Origin: Phycisphaerales bacterium UBA1845 | Lineage (GTDB): Bacteria; Planctomycetota; Phycisphaerae; UBA1845 | DNA length: 18,713 nucleotides | Direction of reading: 5' to 3' | NCBI GenBank assembly: GCA_002338715.1 | Contig: DDIR01000036.1 | Span: 5,280-23,992, forward strand | In this document: in pieces, positions 1 through 6,786 of the stretch | Position numbering within the stretch: position 1 is the stretch's first letter | Layout: every line of letters begins with the position of its first letter | The notes under the pieces: model-generated | What the model was told of the DNA's origin: nothing | Database searches by the model: none | What the model saw: the letters and a program-made list of their open reading frames with translations, nothing else | Made by a program: the position numbers and the translations under genes

Positions 1-337
1 CTGGGGCGCCGGCGCAGTAGCCGCCGTTCCCCCCGAAGACGCGATGGGCATCAACTCCCGCGCGGACTTGGCTGTGGTCGCCCGCATGATGCAGGGTCGC
101 ATCCAGAATCGCTGGATGGACCAGGGCATCAGCATCGTGGACCCGTTAAGCACGTGGATCGAAAGCGATGCCGTCATCGGAAAAGAAACGACGATCTATC
201 CGTTCACGTTCGTCGGACGAAATGCGCAAATCGGCGATGCCTGCCGAATCGGTCCCCATGCAATGATATCCTCAGGAGAAGTCATTGCGTCGGGAACCAT
301 TGTGTGTGGATCCTCAACCGCGGAGGCAAATGTTTAA
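1..337 (+). CDS. glmU: GlmU-type UDP-GlcNAc pyrophosphorylase, C-terminal part only (5' end outside window)
   Basis: The frame is already open at the left edge (first full codon at base 2), so this is the last ~111 residues of a longer protein. The start of the visible part, PPEDAMGINSRADLAVVARMMQ, matches the end of the GlmU uridyltransferase domain (E. coli has LGVNNRLQLSRLE). Next comes the GlmU-like phrase GISIVDPLSTWIESDAVIG and a few left-handed beta-helix hexapeptide turns (VIGKET, QIGDAC, RIGPHA). The protein then stops at TAA 335-337. A full GlmU continues for about 150-200 more residues carrying the acetyltransferase active-site His and acetyl-CoA loop, all absent here. It therefore probably makes UDP-GlcNAc from GlcNAc-1-P and UTP but cannot acetylate GlcN-1-P. 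The following prs is the known glmU neighbour, which supports the identity. The catalytic N-terminal domain is not visible. Confidence 0.75.
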   Translation, partial: WGAGAVAAVPPEDAMGINSRADLAVVARMMQGRIQNRWMDQGISIVDPLSTWIESDAVIGKETTIYPFTFVGRNAQIGDACRIGPHAMISSGEVIASGTIVCGSSTAEANV

Positions 338-403
338 ATGATCCCGCTGGCAGGAAAACCAACGACGACCAAACCAGACCGATTGGGCCATTCCGGAGAA
401 CTT

Positions 404-1336
404 ATGATCTTCGGAGGAAGCGGCGGGTTTGATTTGGCCAAGCGCATCTGTCGCTACCTCGACATACCCCAGGGGACAGCCCACCTGGAGGATTTCCCCG
501 ATGGGGAGTCATTCGTCAAACTCGAGGTCGATGTGCGCGGGCGTGATTGTTTCGTCGTGCAATCCACCAGCCCCCCGGTCAACGACAACCTCATGCAGCT
601 GCTGATTTTTATCGACTGCCTGCGCCGGGCGAGCGCCAATCGCATCACTGCCGTTATTCCGTACTTTGGTTACGCTCGGCAGGATCGAAAGTCGGAAGGC
701 CGAACACCGATCACCGCAAAGATGCTGGCCAACCTGATCACAGCCGCCGGCGCCCACCGCGTCGTGACGCTTGATTTGCATGCCGATCAGATTCAGGGCT
801 TCTTCGATATACCGGTGGACCACTTGACCGGATTCCCATTGATCGCCAAGGAAGTCAAGAAACTCAATCTGGAAAATACGGTCATTGTTTCGCCGGATGT
901 CGGCAATCTTAAGACGGCCAACAAGTACGCGACCGCGCTTGGCGGCGAAATCGCCATTATCGACAAGCGTCGTCGCAGCGGTGACACCGTCGAGATGACC
1001 AATGTCATCGGCGACGTCAAAGGCAAGAACGTGCTGCTGTTTGACGACATGGTGACAACAGGTGGCACGCTGGCGAGCGCAGCCAAGCTGGTCAGAAAGT
1101 TCGGCGCAAAGTCGGTTTACGCGGGTGCGACGCATGGGATTTTTGCAGGTCCGTGCATTGAGCGCCTGCAGAATGCGGACTTCTCGAAGATCTGGGTGAC
1201 AGACAGTGTCCCTGAGCGCGACTCGGTGATCAAAAAGCTCCCGAATCTGCAGGTTGTCACGGTTGCGGAGCTGTTGGGCGAGGCGATTCGACGCATCCAT
1301 CGCGATGAATCAATCAGTGCCCTGTTTCGATTTTAG
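404..1336 (+). CDS. prs: ribose-phosphate pyrophosphokinase (PRPP synthetase)
   Basis: Cytoplasmic enzyme that transfers pyrophosphate from ATP to ribose-5-phosphate, making PRPP for purine, pyrimidine, His, Trp and NAD synthesis. The 310 residues match the family length (about 315). Visible signatures are FPDGES (31-36), QSTSPPVNDNLM (53-64), VIPYFGYARQDR (84-95), the DLHADQIQGFF segment with the catalytic-loop His (124-134), SPDVGN (163-168), and the PRPP-binding loop DDMVTTGGT (214-222). The end EAIRRIHRDESISALF is typical. I chose ATG 404 because it aligns with the family N-terminus and has GGAG five bases upstream. An in-frame ATG at 338, directly abutting the glmU stop (TAAATG) and preceded by GGAGG, would add 22 residues without obvious homology. 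Co-transcription with glmU is likely. Confidence 0.96.
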   Translation: MIFGGSGGFDLAKRICRYLDIPQGTAHLEDFPDGESFVKLEVDVRGRDCFVVQSTSPPVNDNLMQLLIFIDCLRRASANRITAVIPYFGYARQDRKSEGRTPITAKMLANLITAAGAHRVVTLDLHADQIQGFFDIPVDHLTGFPLIAKEVKKLNLENTVIVSPDVGNLKTANKYATALGGEIAIIDKRRRSGDTVEMTNVIGDVKGKNVLLFDDMVTTGGTLASAAKLVRKFGAKSVYAGATHGIFAGPCIERLQNADFSKIWVTDSVPERDSVIKKLPNLQVVTVAELLGEAIRRIHRDESISALFRF

Positions 1337-1487
1337 GCTGGTATTTTAGTGTGAAATGGCCGTGGATCGCCTGTGCGTCCAGGTGCCTATCGGATAGAAT
1401 GGGAAAGAACCAGACCGGTGGGAAAACGAACTGATTTAGACATCAGGCTGCCGGAATATGAAAGCTTTGATGTGGAGGTAAGTTGAA
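1337..1487 (+). other. 151-bp gap prs-rplY, probable rplY leader
   Basis: No gene is seen. A TAGAAT box at 1395-1400 could be a -10 element, but there is no convincing -35 box. A weak CATCA/TGATG pairing (1441-1445 with 1468-1472) ends just before the rplY Shine-Dalgarno sequence GGAGG (1474-1478). I cannot say whether it matters. Confidence 0.3.
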
Positions 1488-2132
1488 ATGGAAATGGGAA
1501 CCATCAGCGCCGAACCCAGAACGCTTCTAGGAAGCAAGCACACGCGGCGCATGAGGAAAAGCGGGAAGATGCCAGCGATCATCTACGGACACGGCGAAAA
1601 GCCTGAACCGATCACGATCGATGCGCACGAAGCCGAGAATCTTCTGGACCATCACTCACGCGTGATCGAACTCCAGCTCAACGGCAGCAAGTCGAGTTTC
1701 CTGATCAAGTCCGTTCAGTACGACTACCTGGGAACCAATCCGATTCATCTCGACTTGATGCGTGTCAACGTCAATGAGCGCATCCAGGTCAATGTTGAAA
1801 TCGAACTGCGTGGAACGGCCAAGGGTACCGAAGAAGGCGGTGTGGTGTCGCAGATCCTCAATGCTGTCGAGGTGGAATGCATTCTGACCAATATTCCGGA
1901 ATCGATCCGGGCAAGCATCGCTCACCTCGACATCAACGACGACCTGCTCGTCAAAGATCTTGAGTTGCCCGAAGGTGTGACCGCGGTGACCGATGGCGAA
2001 GAGCAAGTCGCTGTTTGCCGTGTCCCGACTGTCGTTGAAGAAACCGAAGAAGGCGAAGAGGGCGAAGCGCAGGCGATGCCCGAAGTCATCGGTCGTGCCA
2101 AGGACGATGAAGGTTCTGACGACGACAAGTAG
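1488..2132 (+). CDS. rplY: 50S ribosomal protein L25 / general stress protein Ctc family
   Basis: 5S rRNA-binding protein of the large subunit, long (Ctc/TL5) form of 214 residues. The N-terminal L25 domain spans about residues 4-95 (SAEPRTLLGSKHTRRMRKSGKMPAIIYG is near the start; FLIKSVQYDYLGTNPIHLDLMRV near its end). The C-terminal TL5-type beta domain runs about 96-180 (VNVEIELRGTAKG, LNAVEVECILTNIPESI). A highly acidic tail follows (about 183-214, rich in E, then DDEGSDDDK). The ATG at 1488 lies nine bases after GGAGG; a second ATG two codons on is equally plausible. It sits between prs and pth, as in Bacillus, and its stop TAG overlaps a GTG that is probably not the pth start. Confidence 0.95.
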   Translation: MEMGTISAEPRTLLGSKHTRRMRKSGKMPAIIYGHGEKPEPITIDAHEAENLLDHHSRVIELQLNGSKSSFLIKSVQYDYLGTNPIHLDLMRVNVNERIQVNVEIELRGTAKGTEEGGVVSQILNAVEVECILTNIPESIRASIAHLDINDDLLVKDLELPEGVTAVTDGEEQVAVCRVPTVVEETEEGEEGEAQAMPEVIGRAKDDEGSDDDK

Positions 2133-2170
2133 TGCGATTGCGTTCGGATGACTGCTGGAAGGACGCAGCC

Positions 2171-2725
2171 GTGAAACTGATTGTCGGTTTGGGAAATCCG
2201 GGAACGAAGTACGAATTCACCCGGCACAACATCGGGTTTCGCGTCGTAGACGAACTCGCCCGCAGGCACGCGATCTCGATGAATGCGGAAAAGTTTCACG
2301 GGTGGTTCGGAACCGGAGCAATCAGCAGCGAAAAGGTGGTGCTATTGAAACCCACCACCTTCATGAATCGCAGCGGTAGTTCGGTTTTGTCGGCTGGCCG
2401 ATTTTATCGCCTGGAGTTTTCGGACCTACTCGTGGTCGCGGATGACGTCGCACTGGACACCGGGCGATTACGACTGCGGGCGAAGGGTTCCTCCGGAGGG
2501 CATAACGGGCTTGGCGACATCATCACCCGTATCGGCAGCGATCAGTTTTGCCGGCTGCGGTTTGGAGTCGGCCAACCGCTGGGCAGCCAGGTTGACTACG
2601 TGCTGGGGCGGTTTCACGAGGACGAGGAAGTCGTGATCGGTCCAGCGATCAAAAAGGCCGCCGATGCCTGCGAGCATTGGCTGGTGAATGGCCCGCTCGC
2701 GACCATGAACGAGTACAACGGGTGA
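2171..2725 (+). CDS. pth: peptidyl-tRNA hydrolase
   Basis: Cleaves the ester bond of peptidyl-tRNAs dropped from stalled ribosomes, recycling tRNA. The 184-residue product starts KLIVGLGNPGTKYEFTRHN, with the catalytic His at residue 19. The substrate-binding FMNRSG and the DD of VVADDVALD follow, then GSSGGHNGLGDII, all family signatures. The length is normal. I chose GTG 2171 because the protein then begins exactly at the family N-terminus and GGAAGGA lies seven bases upstream. A GTG at 2132 overlapping the rplY stop would add 13 unrelated residues. It is coupled to rplY, with a 38-base gap. Confidence 0.95.
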   Translation: MKLIVGLGNPGTKYEFTRHNIGFRVVDELARRHAISMNAEKFHGWFGTGAISSEKVVLLKPTTFMNRSGSSVLSAGRFYRLEFSDLLVVADDVALDTGRLRLRAKGSSGGHNGLGDIITRIGSDQFCRLRFGVGQPLGSQVDYVLGRFHEDEEVVIGPAIKKAADACEHWLVNGPLATMNEYNG

Positions 2726-2961
2726 ATGGGATCAACGGATAAATGCGTACAACAGATAGTTGTTTGTTAATTTCGAGACACGACCTGCCATAACTGCCTT
2801 GTATGGAGGCAATTTGACGAGCGGATGGGCTGGCTTGTCACCGTCAGATTTTATAGAATACGGCAAGTCAAATTTTTGATGGAAACGGACGCCGCACGCA
2901 GGTTAAGGGCTGCGTAGATTCTCGCCAAGAGACGGCGTGGCGAATCCTGGAGGTTGGTATT
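2726..2961 (+). promoter_or_regulatory. pth-rpsF intergenic region with weak terminator and rpsF promoter candidates
   Basis: No gene is seen in these 236 bases. Just after pth an ACAAC/GTTGT stem (2749-2753 with 2759-2763) is followed by a T-rich run, a weak terminator-like shape. A TATAGAAT box at 2852-2859 is a good -10 candidate for rpsF, but the matching -35 position is poor. The 3' part (2889-2938) holds a structured leader listed separately. Confidence 0.35.
2889..2938 (+). promoter_or_regulatory. candidate rpsF leader RNA: three-way junction, possible S6 or S6:S18 autoregulatory site
   Basis: Read directly: ACGCCG (2889-2894) pairs perfectly with CGGCGT (2933-2938). Inside it, ACGCAG (2896-2901) pairs perfectly with CTGCGT (2910-2915) around an 8-base loop. 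TCTC (2920-2923) pairs with GAGA (2929-2932) around GCCAA, abutting the outer stem with no spacer. The result is a compact three-way junction ending 11 bases before the rpsF Shine-Dalgarno sequence. S6:S18 leader motifs upstream of rpsF are known to carry a conserved CCG; a CCG lies at 2892-2894, here inside the outer stem. Function is inference; the known motif has a different described layout. Confidence 0.45.
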
Positions 2962-3429
2962 TTGAACAAGTATGAAATTATGTTTCTGTTCGATCCGACG
3001 TTCGCTGCCGACGGAGAGAAGGTTCGCGAAGAGATTGAACGAATCCTTGGTCGTGCAGAGGCCAAAATCACATTCCTCGAAAAGTGGGATGAACGACGCC
3101 TCGCCTATGAGATCGAAGGCCGCCGCCGCGGGACCTACTTCCTGGTCTACTTCGAGTGCGCCGGCGACAAGATCACGGGAATCGAACGCGACGCACGATT
3201 GAGCGAAACCGTTCTCCGCGTCCTCGTCAAGCGGGCTGACAACATCACGCCTGCCGTCATCGAACGCTTCATGCCGACATCGCGCCCCACCGCTAGCGAC
3301 ACGAAGGGCTCGGAATCATCCAGGCGTCCATCAAAGGATTCGGATGATGACAGCGATGACGATTTGGACGAAGAAGACAACACCGATGAAGAGTCGGCTG
3401 TCGCTGTCGGCGAATCGGACGACGACTAG
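2962..3429 (+). CDS. rpsF: 30S ribosomal protein S6
   Basis: Small-subunit protein that binds the central domain of 16S rRNA together with S18. The 155 residues begin MNKYEIMFLFDPTF, typical S6, followed by the conserved KWDERRLAYEIEGRRRGTYFLVYFE (about 41-65) and SETVLRVLVKR (81-91). The S6 fold ends near residue 105. The rest is a low-complexity acidic tail, Ser/Asp/Glu-rich from about 117 to the end (SDDDSDDDLDEEDN at 127-140). The start is TTG, eight bases after a strong GGAGG (2949-2953); no ATG or GTG fits the family N-terminus. A weak start behind a structured leader suggests translational control. The usual partner rpsR does not follow. Confidence 0.95.
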   Translation: MNKYEIMFLFDPTFAADGEKVREEIERILGRAEAKITFLEKWDERRLAYEIEGRRRGTYFLVYFECAGDKITGIERDARLSETVLRVLVKRADNITPAVIERFMPTSRPTASDTKGSESSRRPSKDSDDDSDDDLDEEDNTDEESAVAVGESDDD

Positions 3430-3669
3430 TCGGCAAAAAGTTTTCCCTTGCCCTTCCCGAGTCAGGAAGTCGGCGTAATTGTAGGCTGGCGGTGTGGAAA
3501 CGTCGTTTGACTCGCGAGACTGTTTGTTGGCCAATGATGAGACGTGGAGCGCTGGCTCCTGTTGGTCTTCTGGCAACAAGTCGATCGGTTCCGAGAATGA
3601 CGCGGGATCTTTGAAGGCACGGGCGATCAACGGATGTGATCAGAAAATTCTGCTGAAGGGCGGCGGTCA
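3430..3669 (+). other. 240-bp gap rpsF-ssb, no gene; local hairpins
   Basis: I see no S18 gene or remnant, although rpsR is often found in this cluster. Short perfect inverted repeats are present: CTTCC/GGAAG around 3455-3470 and two adjacent ones, GGAGC/GCTCC (3546-3559) and TGTTG/CAACA (3560-3578). A TTGACT at 3507-3512 resembles a -35 box but lacks a good -10 partner. The ssb ribosome binding site GAAGGG lies at 3655-3660. Confidence 0.3.
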
Positions 3670-4134
3670 ATGGCCAGTTACAACAAAGTGATCTTGATGG
3701 GCAATCTGACACGCGACCCGCAGTTGACCTACACGAGTTCCAACACCGCGGTTTGCAAATTCGGGTTGGCGGTCAATCGCAAATGGCGTGATCGCAACAC
3801 CGGTGAAACCAAGGACGAAACGTGCTTTGTGGATTGCACGTGTTTTGGCCGCGGCGGCGAAGTGATCAATCAGTACATGTCCAAGGGAAAGCCCATTCAC
3901 GTGGACGGTCGCTTGAACTTCAGCCAATGGGAAGGCCAGGACGGGACCAAACGCAGCAAGCTTGACGTCGTCGTCGAGAACTTCCAGTTCGTCGGCGGAG
4001 GCGGAGGCGGTGGAGATCGCCCGGGCGGTGCACCCCAGCAGGCCGGCGCCTCCCAGAGTGGATACGGAAATCAAGGCGGTTACAGTCAAGGTGGTGATTA
4101 TGGCCCACCCGATGATGACAATGTTCCGTTTTAG
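3670..4134 (+). CDS. ssb: single-stranded DNA-binding protein SSB
   Basis: Binds single-stranded DNA at forks and repair sites and recruits partners through its C-terminal tip. The 154 residues begin ASYNKVILMGNLTRDPQLTY, a canonical OB-fold start. The OB domain runs to about residue 108, with W39, the stretch DETCFVDCTCFGR (49-61), and GKPIHVDGRLNFSQW (73-87). Then comes a Gly/Gln-rich linker (109-146) beginning with seven Gly in a row. The tip DDDNVPF (148-154) is the SSB-Ct motif, close to the E. coli DDDIPF. The ATG has GAAGGG nine bases upstream. Its position between rpsF and rplI is the standard one. Confidence 0.97.
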   Translation: MASYNKVILMGNLTRDPQLTYTSSNTAVCKFGLAVNRKWRDRNTGETKDETCFVDCTCFGRGGEVINQYMSKGKPIHVDGRLNFSQWEGQDGTKRSKLDVVVENFQFVGGGGGGGDRPGGAPQQAGASQSGYGNQGGYSQGGDYGPPDDDNVPF

Positions 4135-4149
4135 GAAATGTTCCATCCA

Positions 4150-4162
4150 GGGGCTGTGCCCC
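4150..4162 (+). terminator. short GC hairpin downstream of ssb
   Basis: GGGGC-TGT-GCCCC forms a perfect 5-bp stem 15 bases after the ssb stop. There is no T-tract, so this is only a possible terminator or mRNA 3'-end stabiliser. Its core GGGC-TGT-GCCC is nearly identical to the hairpin at 16504-16520. Confidence 0.3.
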
Positions 4163-4251
4163 CTTCGAAGTGGATTCGAAGATTAAAGATAAGCGCCCGA
4201 TGACAAAGCGGGCTGATTGGTTTTGGTCGTACTCGAATTTGAATCAGACGC

Positions 4252-4267
4252 GTCGCAAACTTGCGAC
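4252..4267. repeat. perfect 7-bp dyad upstream of rplI
   Basis: GTCGCAA-AC-TTGCGAC is a perfect inverted repeat with a 2-base centre, 67 bases before rplI. The short spacer suits a protein-binding dyad better than an RNA hairpin. No promoter elements could be placed around it with confidence. The rest of the 200-bp gap (4135-4334) shows no gene. Confidence 0.35.
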
Positions 4268-4334
4268 TGACGACCAGAAAAACACGGTTCTGATAAGCAA
4301 GATTTGCGGTCATTAGATAAGGTTCCAAAAAGCG

Positions 4335-4871
4335 ATGAAACTTCTTCTCAAAAAAGATATTCCGAGTCTCGGAATTGTCGGTGACGTGGTCAATGTCTCT
4401 GCTGGTTATGCCCGCAATTACCTTTTGCCCCAGAACCTCGCCACCCAACCCACCGAGGCGAACATGAAGATGTTGGCCGACGCCCGCGCCGAAGCTGAAG
4501 CGCGTCGCAACGCCCATCGCAACAAGATGGCGGCCACAGCCGAAGCCCTCGCCGATGTCGAGGTCACCATCGAAGCCGCCGCCAACGCGGAAGGCGTGCT
4601 CTATGGTTCGGTCGGACCGCGCGAAGTCTCTGCAGCGCTTCGCGATCTGGGACACGATGTCACCACCGCACAGGTTCGGATGCACGACCCGCTCAAACGC
4701 CTCGACAATGCCCTCGTCGATGTCGTCCTAGCCGACAGCATCGAAGCCAAGGTCAAAGTCTGGGTTGTTCGATCCAAGGCTTCAGAAGCCGGTGAAGAAC
4801 AGCAGGAAGAAAAGAGCTGGAGCGAAGAACAAGAGGAGGTGGTCTTCGGTGCCCAGGGACGCGACGAATAG
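4335..4871 (+). CDS. rplI: 50S ribosomal protein L9
   Basis: Large-subunit protein binding 23S rRNA near L1, helping reading-frame maintenance. The N-terminal domain is clear: MKLLLKKDIPSLGIVGDVVNVSAGYARNYLLP is the L9 signature block (residues 1-32). The connecting helix, Ala/Arg/Glu-rich, spans about 42-75. The C-terminal domain covers about 76-148 (GVLYGSVGPREVSAALRDLG, KVKVWVVRSK). At 178 residues it is longer than the usual ~148-150 because of a Glu/Gln-rich tail (150-178). The DNA coding that tail also provides the ribosome binding site and start of dnaB, so tail and coupling may have evolved together. Confidence 0.96.
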   Translation: MKLLLKKDIPSLGIVGDVVNVSAGYARNYLLPQNLATQPTEANMKMLADARAEAEARRNAHRNKMAATAEALADVEVTIEAAANAEGVLYGSVGPREVSAALRDLGHDVTTAQVRMHDPLKRLDNALVDVVLADSIEAKVKVWVVRSKASEAGEEQQEEKSWSEEQEEVVFGAQGRDE

Positions 4872-6591
4872 CGGCGCGGAAGGCAACGAAAACCAGGATC
4901 GCGGCGACTCTTACGACGCGACAGACCCGACCCCCAGCCACGATTATTCAGATATCACAGGCCCTGAGGATTTCGAGGTGCCAGCTGACTACAGCTTCGC
5001 ACCGCCCGAAGACTCTGATTCCGCAGACTCAGCCAGCCCCATGGATTCTTCATTCGATTCAGCCGATCGCGGTATCGGCGAACAAGGTCGATTCCCCGCG
5101 CGGCGCGATGAATTGACCGCACCGTCCCGGTCGGAAAACCTCTCGCGAACAGAATCCCCAACGCGATCGAAGAATCCAGCGCGGCCGCAGCGCACCGGGA
5201 CCACCTATGGCGTTTCGGGCCCGCACGACATCTCCGTCAAGGACCGGCTCCCCCCACAGAATCTCGATGCCGAGCGCTGCCTGCTGGGGACGATGATGCT
5301 CAGTCGAGAAGCCGTCGGCGAAGTCATTCCGATCATCGGCAAGAGCGATGTCCGCTGGTTCTATCGCCCGGATCATCGCACGCTGTTCGAAGTCCTCGTC
5401 GACATCTACGACCACAACGAACCGATCGACCTCGTCGTCGTCTGCAACGAACTTCAGCGCCGCAACCAACTCAATGCCGTCGGTGGAACGGAATACATCG
5501 TCCGCTGCGCCGAAAGCACACCGTCAGCCGTCCACGCCGAACACTATGCCAAGATCGTTCGCGACAAGGGTATGCTGCGCGATCTGATCGGTTGCGCGAA
5601 TGAGATCGCCGAGGACGCCTACAGCCACATCGAAGAAGCCGGCGAACTGCTCGACCGGGCGGAACAACGACTGTTCGCAGTCACGGAACGACGCATCGCC
5701 GGGTCGGCTCTCTCCTTATCCGAACTGGTGCGACCGATCTACCACCGGATGATCGATGGCGATCACCACGACCTCGCCGGTTTGCCCTCGGGTTTCAATG
5801 AACTCGATGAGTTGACCACGGGGTTTCAGCCGGGCGACCTGGTGGTCATCGCAGCCCGCCCTTCGATGGGAAAAACCGCGCTCGCCCTCAACATTGCAGA
5901 GCACCTGACGGCTGTCGAACGCAAACCGGCGGTTTTCTTTTCGATGGAAATGAGTTGCGAACAGGTGGCCCAGCGTATGCTCTGTAGCCGCGGACGCATC
6001 GATGCCCAGCGTTTCCGCAAGCGCATGCTCAACAGCGAAGAGAAACGCGATTTCGCCGAAACATGCGCCGAGTTTGAACAAGCGCCGCTCTATATCGACG
6101 ACACGCCCGGCATGAGTCCGATGGAACTGCGGGCCAAGGCGCGTCGACTGAAGGCACAAAAGAACATCGAAGCCGTCCTGGTCGACTACCTTCAGCTCAT
6201 GCACGTGCCCGGTTCCGAAAGCAGGCAGCAGGAAGTCGCGGAGATCAGCCGGGGCCTTAAAGCGCTCGGTCGCGAACTCAACGTCCCCATCCTCGCGATG
6301 GCCCAGCTTAACCGAATGGTCGAAGGTCGCACCGGAAACGAACCGCGCATGAGCGATCTTCGAGAATCCGGTGCCATCGAACAGGACGCCGACGTCGTCA
6401 TCCTCATCCACCGCGAAGAATATTACAAACGCGACGACCCCAGCCTCAAAGGAAAAGCCGACCTCATCGTGGCCAAGCAGCGAAATGGCCCCACCGGTAA
6501 GATCACGCTCACGTTTAACAGCATGGTCACGCGGTTCGACAATTACTCACCGATTTCCGATCCTGGATATGGTGGCGACGCGCCGTTCTGA
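4849..6591 (+). CDS. dnaB: replicative DNA helicase DnaB with long disordered N-terminal extension
   Basis: Hexameric 5'-3' helicase of the replication fork. I chose GTG 4849, which overlaps rplI by 23 bases, because AGGAGGT (4834-4840) lies eight bases upstream; this gives 580 residues. Residues 1-132 are low-complexity, rich in D, S, P, E, then R, and match nothing I know. The standard protein begins at LPPQNLDAERCLLG (134-147). The primase-interacting N-terminal domain covers about 134-282. The RecA-like motor follows: Walker A ARPSMGKT (336-343), FFSMEMS (363-369), Walker B VLVDYLQL (443-450), and MSDLRESGAIEQDADVV (501-517). The C-terminus GGDAPF resembles an SSB tip. No intein is present in the motor, which is contiguous. 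Confidence 0.96.
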   Translation: MPRDATNSGAEGNENQDRGDSYDATDPTPSHDYSDITGPEDFEVPADYSFAPPEDSDSADSASPMDSSFDSADRGIGEQGRFPARRDELTAPSRSENLSRTESPTRSKNPARPQRTGTTYGVSGPHDISVKDRLPPQNLDAERCLLGTMMLSREAVGEVIPIIGKSDVRWFYRPDHRTLFEVLVDIYDHNEPIDLVVVCNELQRRNQLNAVGGTEYIVRCAESTPSAVHAEHYAKIVRDKGMLRDLIGCANEIAEDAYSHIEEAGELLDRAEQRLFAVTERRIAGSALSLSELVRPIYHRMIDGDHHDLAGLPSGFNELDELTTGFQPGDLVVIAARPSMGKTALALNIAEHLTAVERKPAVFFSMEMSCEQVAQRMLCSRGRIDAQRFRKRMLNSEEKRDFAETCAEFEQAPLYIDDTPGMSPMELRAKARRLKAQKNIEAVLVDYLQLMHVPGSESRQQEVAEISRGLKALGRELNVPILAMAQLNRMVEGRTGNEPRMSDLRESGAIEQDADVVILIHREEYYKRDDPSLKGKADLIVAKQRNGPTGKITLTFNSMVTRFDNYSPISDPGYGGDAPF

Positions 6592-6643
6592 TCGCAGGTG
6601 TTTGATTCAATTCGAATCCCGAAGATTGCCCAAATTGTTTTGG

Positions 6644-6672
6644 TTGCTAGGCCCAAGTGCCACCTATATGAT
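6644..6672 (+). promoter_or_regulatory. candidate sigma-70-type promoter for bamA
   Basis: TTGCTA (6644-6649, four of six consensus bases), a 17-base spacer, and TATGAT (6667-6672, five of six). It lies in the 195-bp dnaB-bamA gap and would give a leader of about 108 bases before the GTG at 6787. Position and spacing are good; activity is inferred. Confidence 0.4.
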
Positions 6673-6786
6673 GCGGCCAATCTGGTGCGACAGGTGATTT
6701 CTGTCGTCGATCGATCGGCGAATCACCGAATACATGGCGACCGGAATCAACACCTCACCGGTCGCGCTTGGCAAGTGGAAGGCAAC

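Noticed and set aside
509..1300. 263-codon open frame antisense to prs
   Set aside because: It lies wholly opposite a strongly conserved gene and its translation has no family features; it is a by-product of high-GC codon use.
2749..2774. Rho-independent terminator after pth
   Set aside because: The stem has only five base pairs, mostly A-T, and the T-run is broken, so it was not listed as a separate terminator.
3494..3691. 65-codon plus-strand frame before ssb
   Set aside because: No homology to S18 or anything else, and it overlaps the ssb start in another frame.
4001..4020. GGC/GGA microsatellite-like run in ssb
   Set aside because: It encodes the flexible Gly linker of SSB, a normal feature of the family.
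3667..4146. 159-codon minus-strand frame opposite ssb
   Set aside because: It mirrors the entire ssb gene and its hydrophobic look derives from complementing Gly/Asp-rich codons. No ribosome binding site or homology.
6598..6786. 63-codon in-frame upstream extension of bamA
   Set aside because: It would bury the signal peptide and it crosses the candidate TTGCTA/TATGAT promoter. The GTG at 6787 has its own ribosome binding site.
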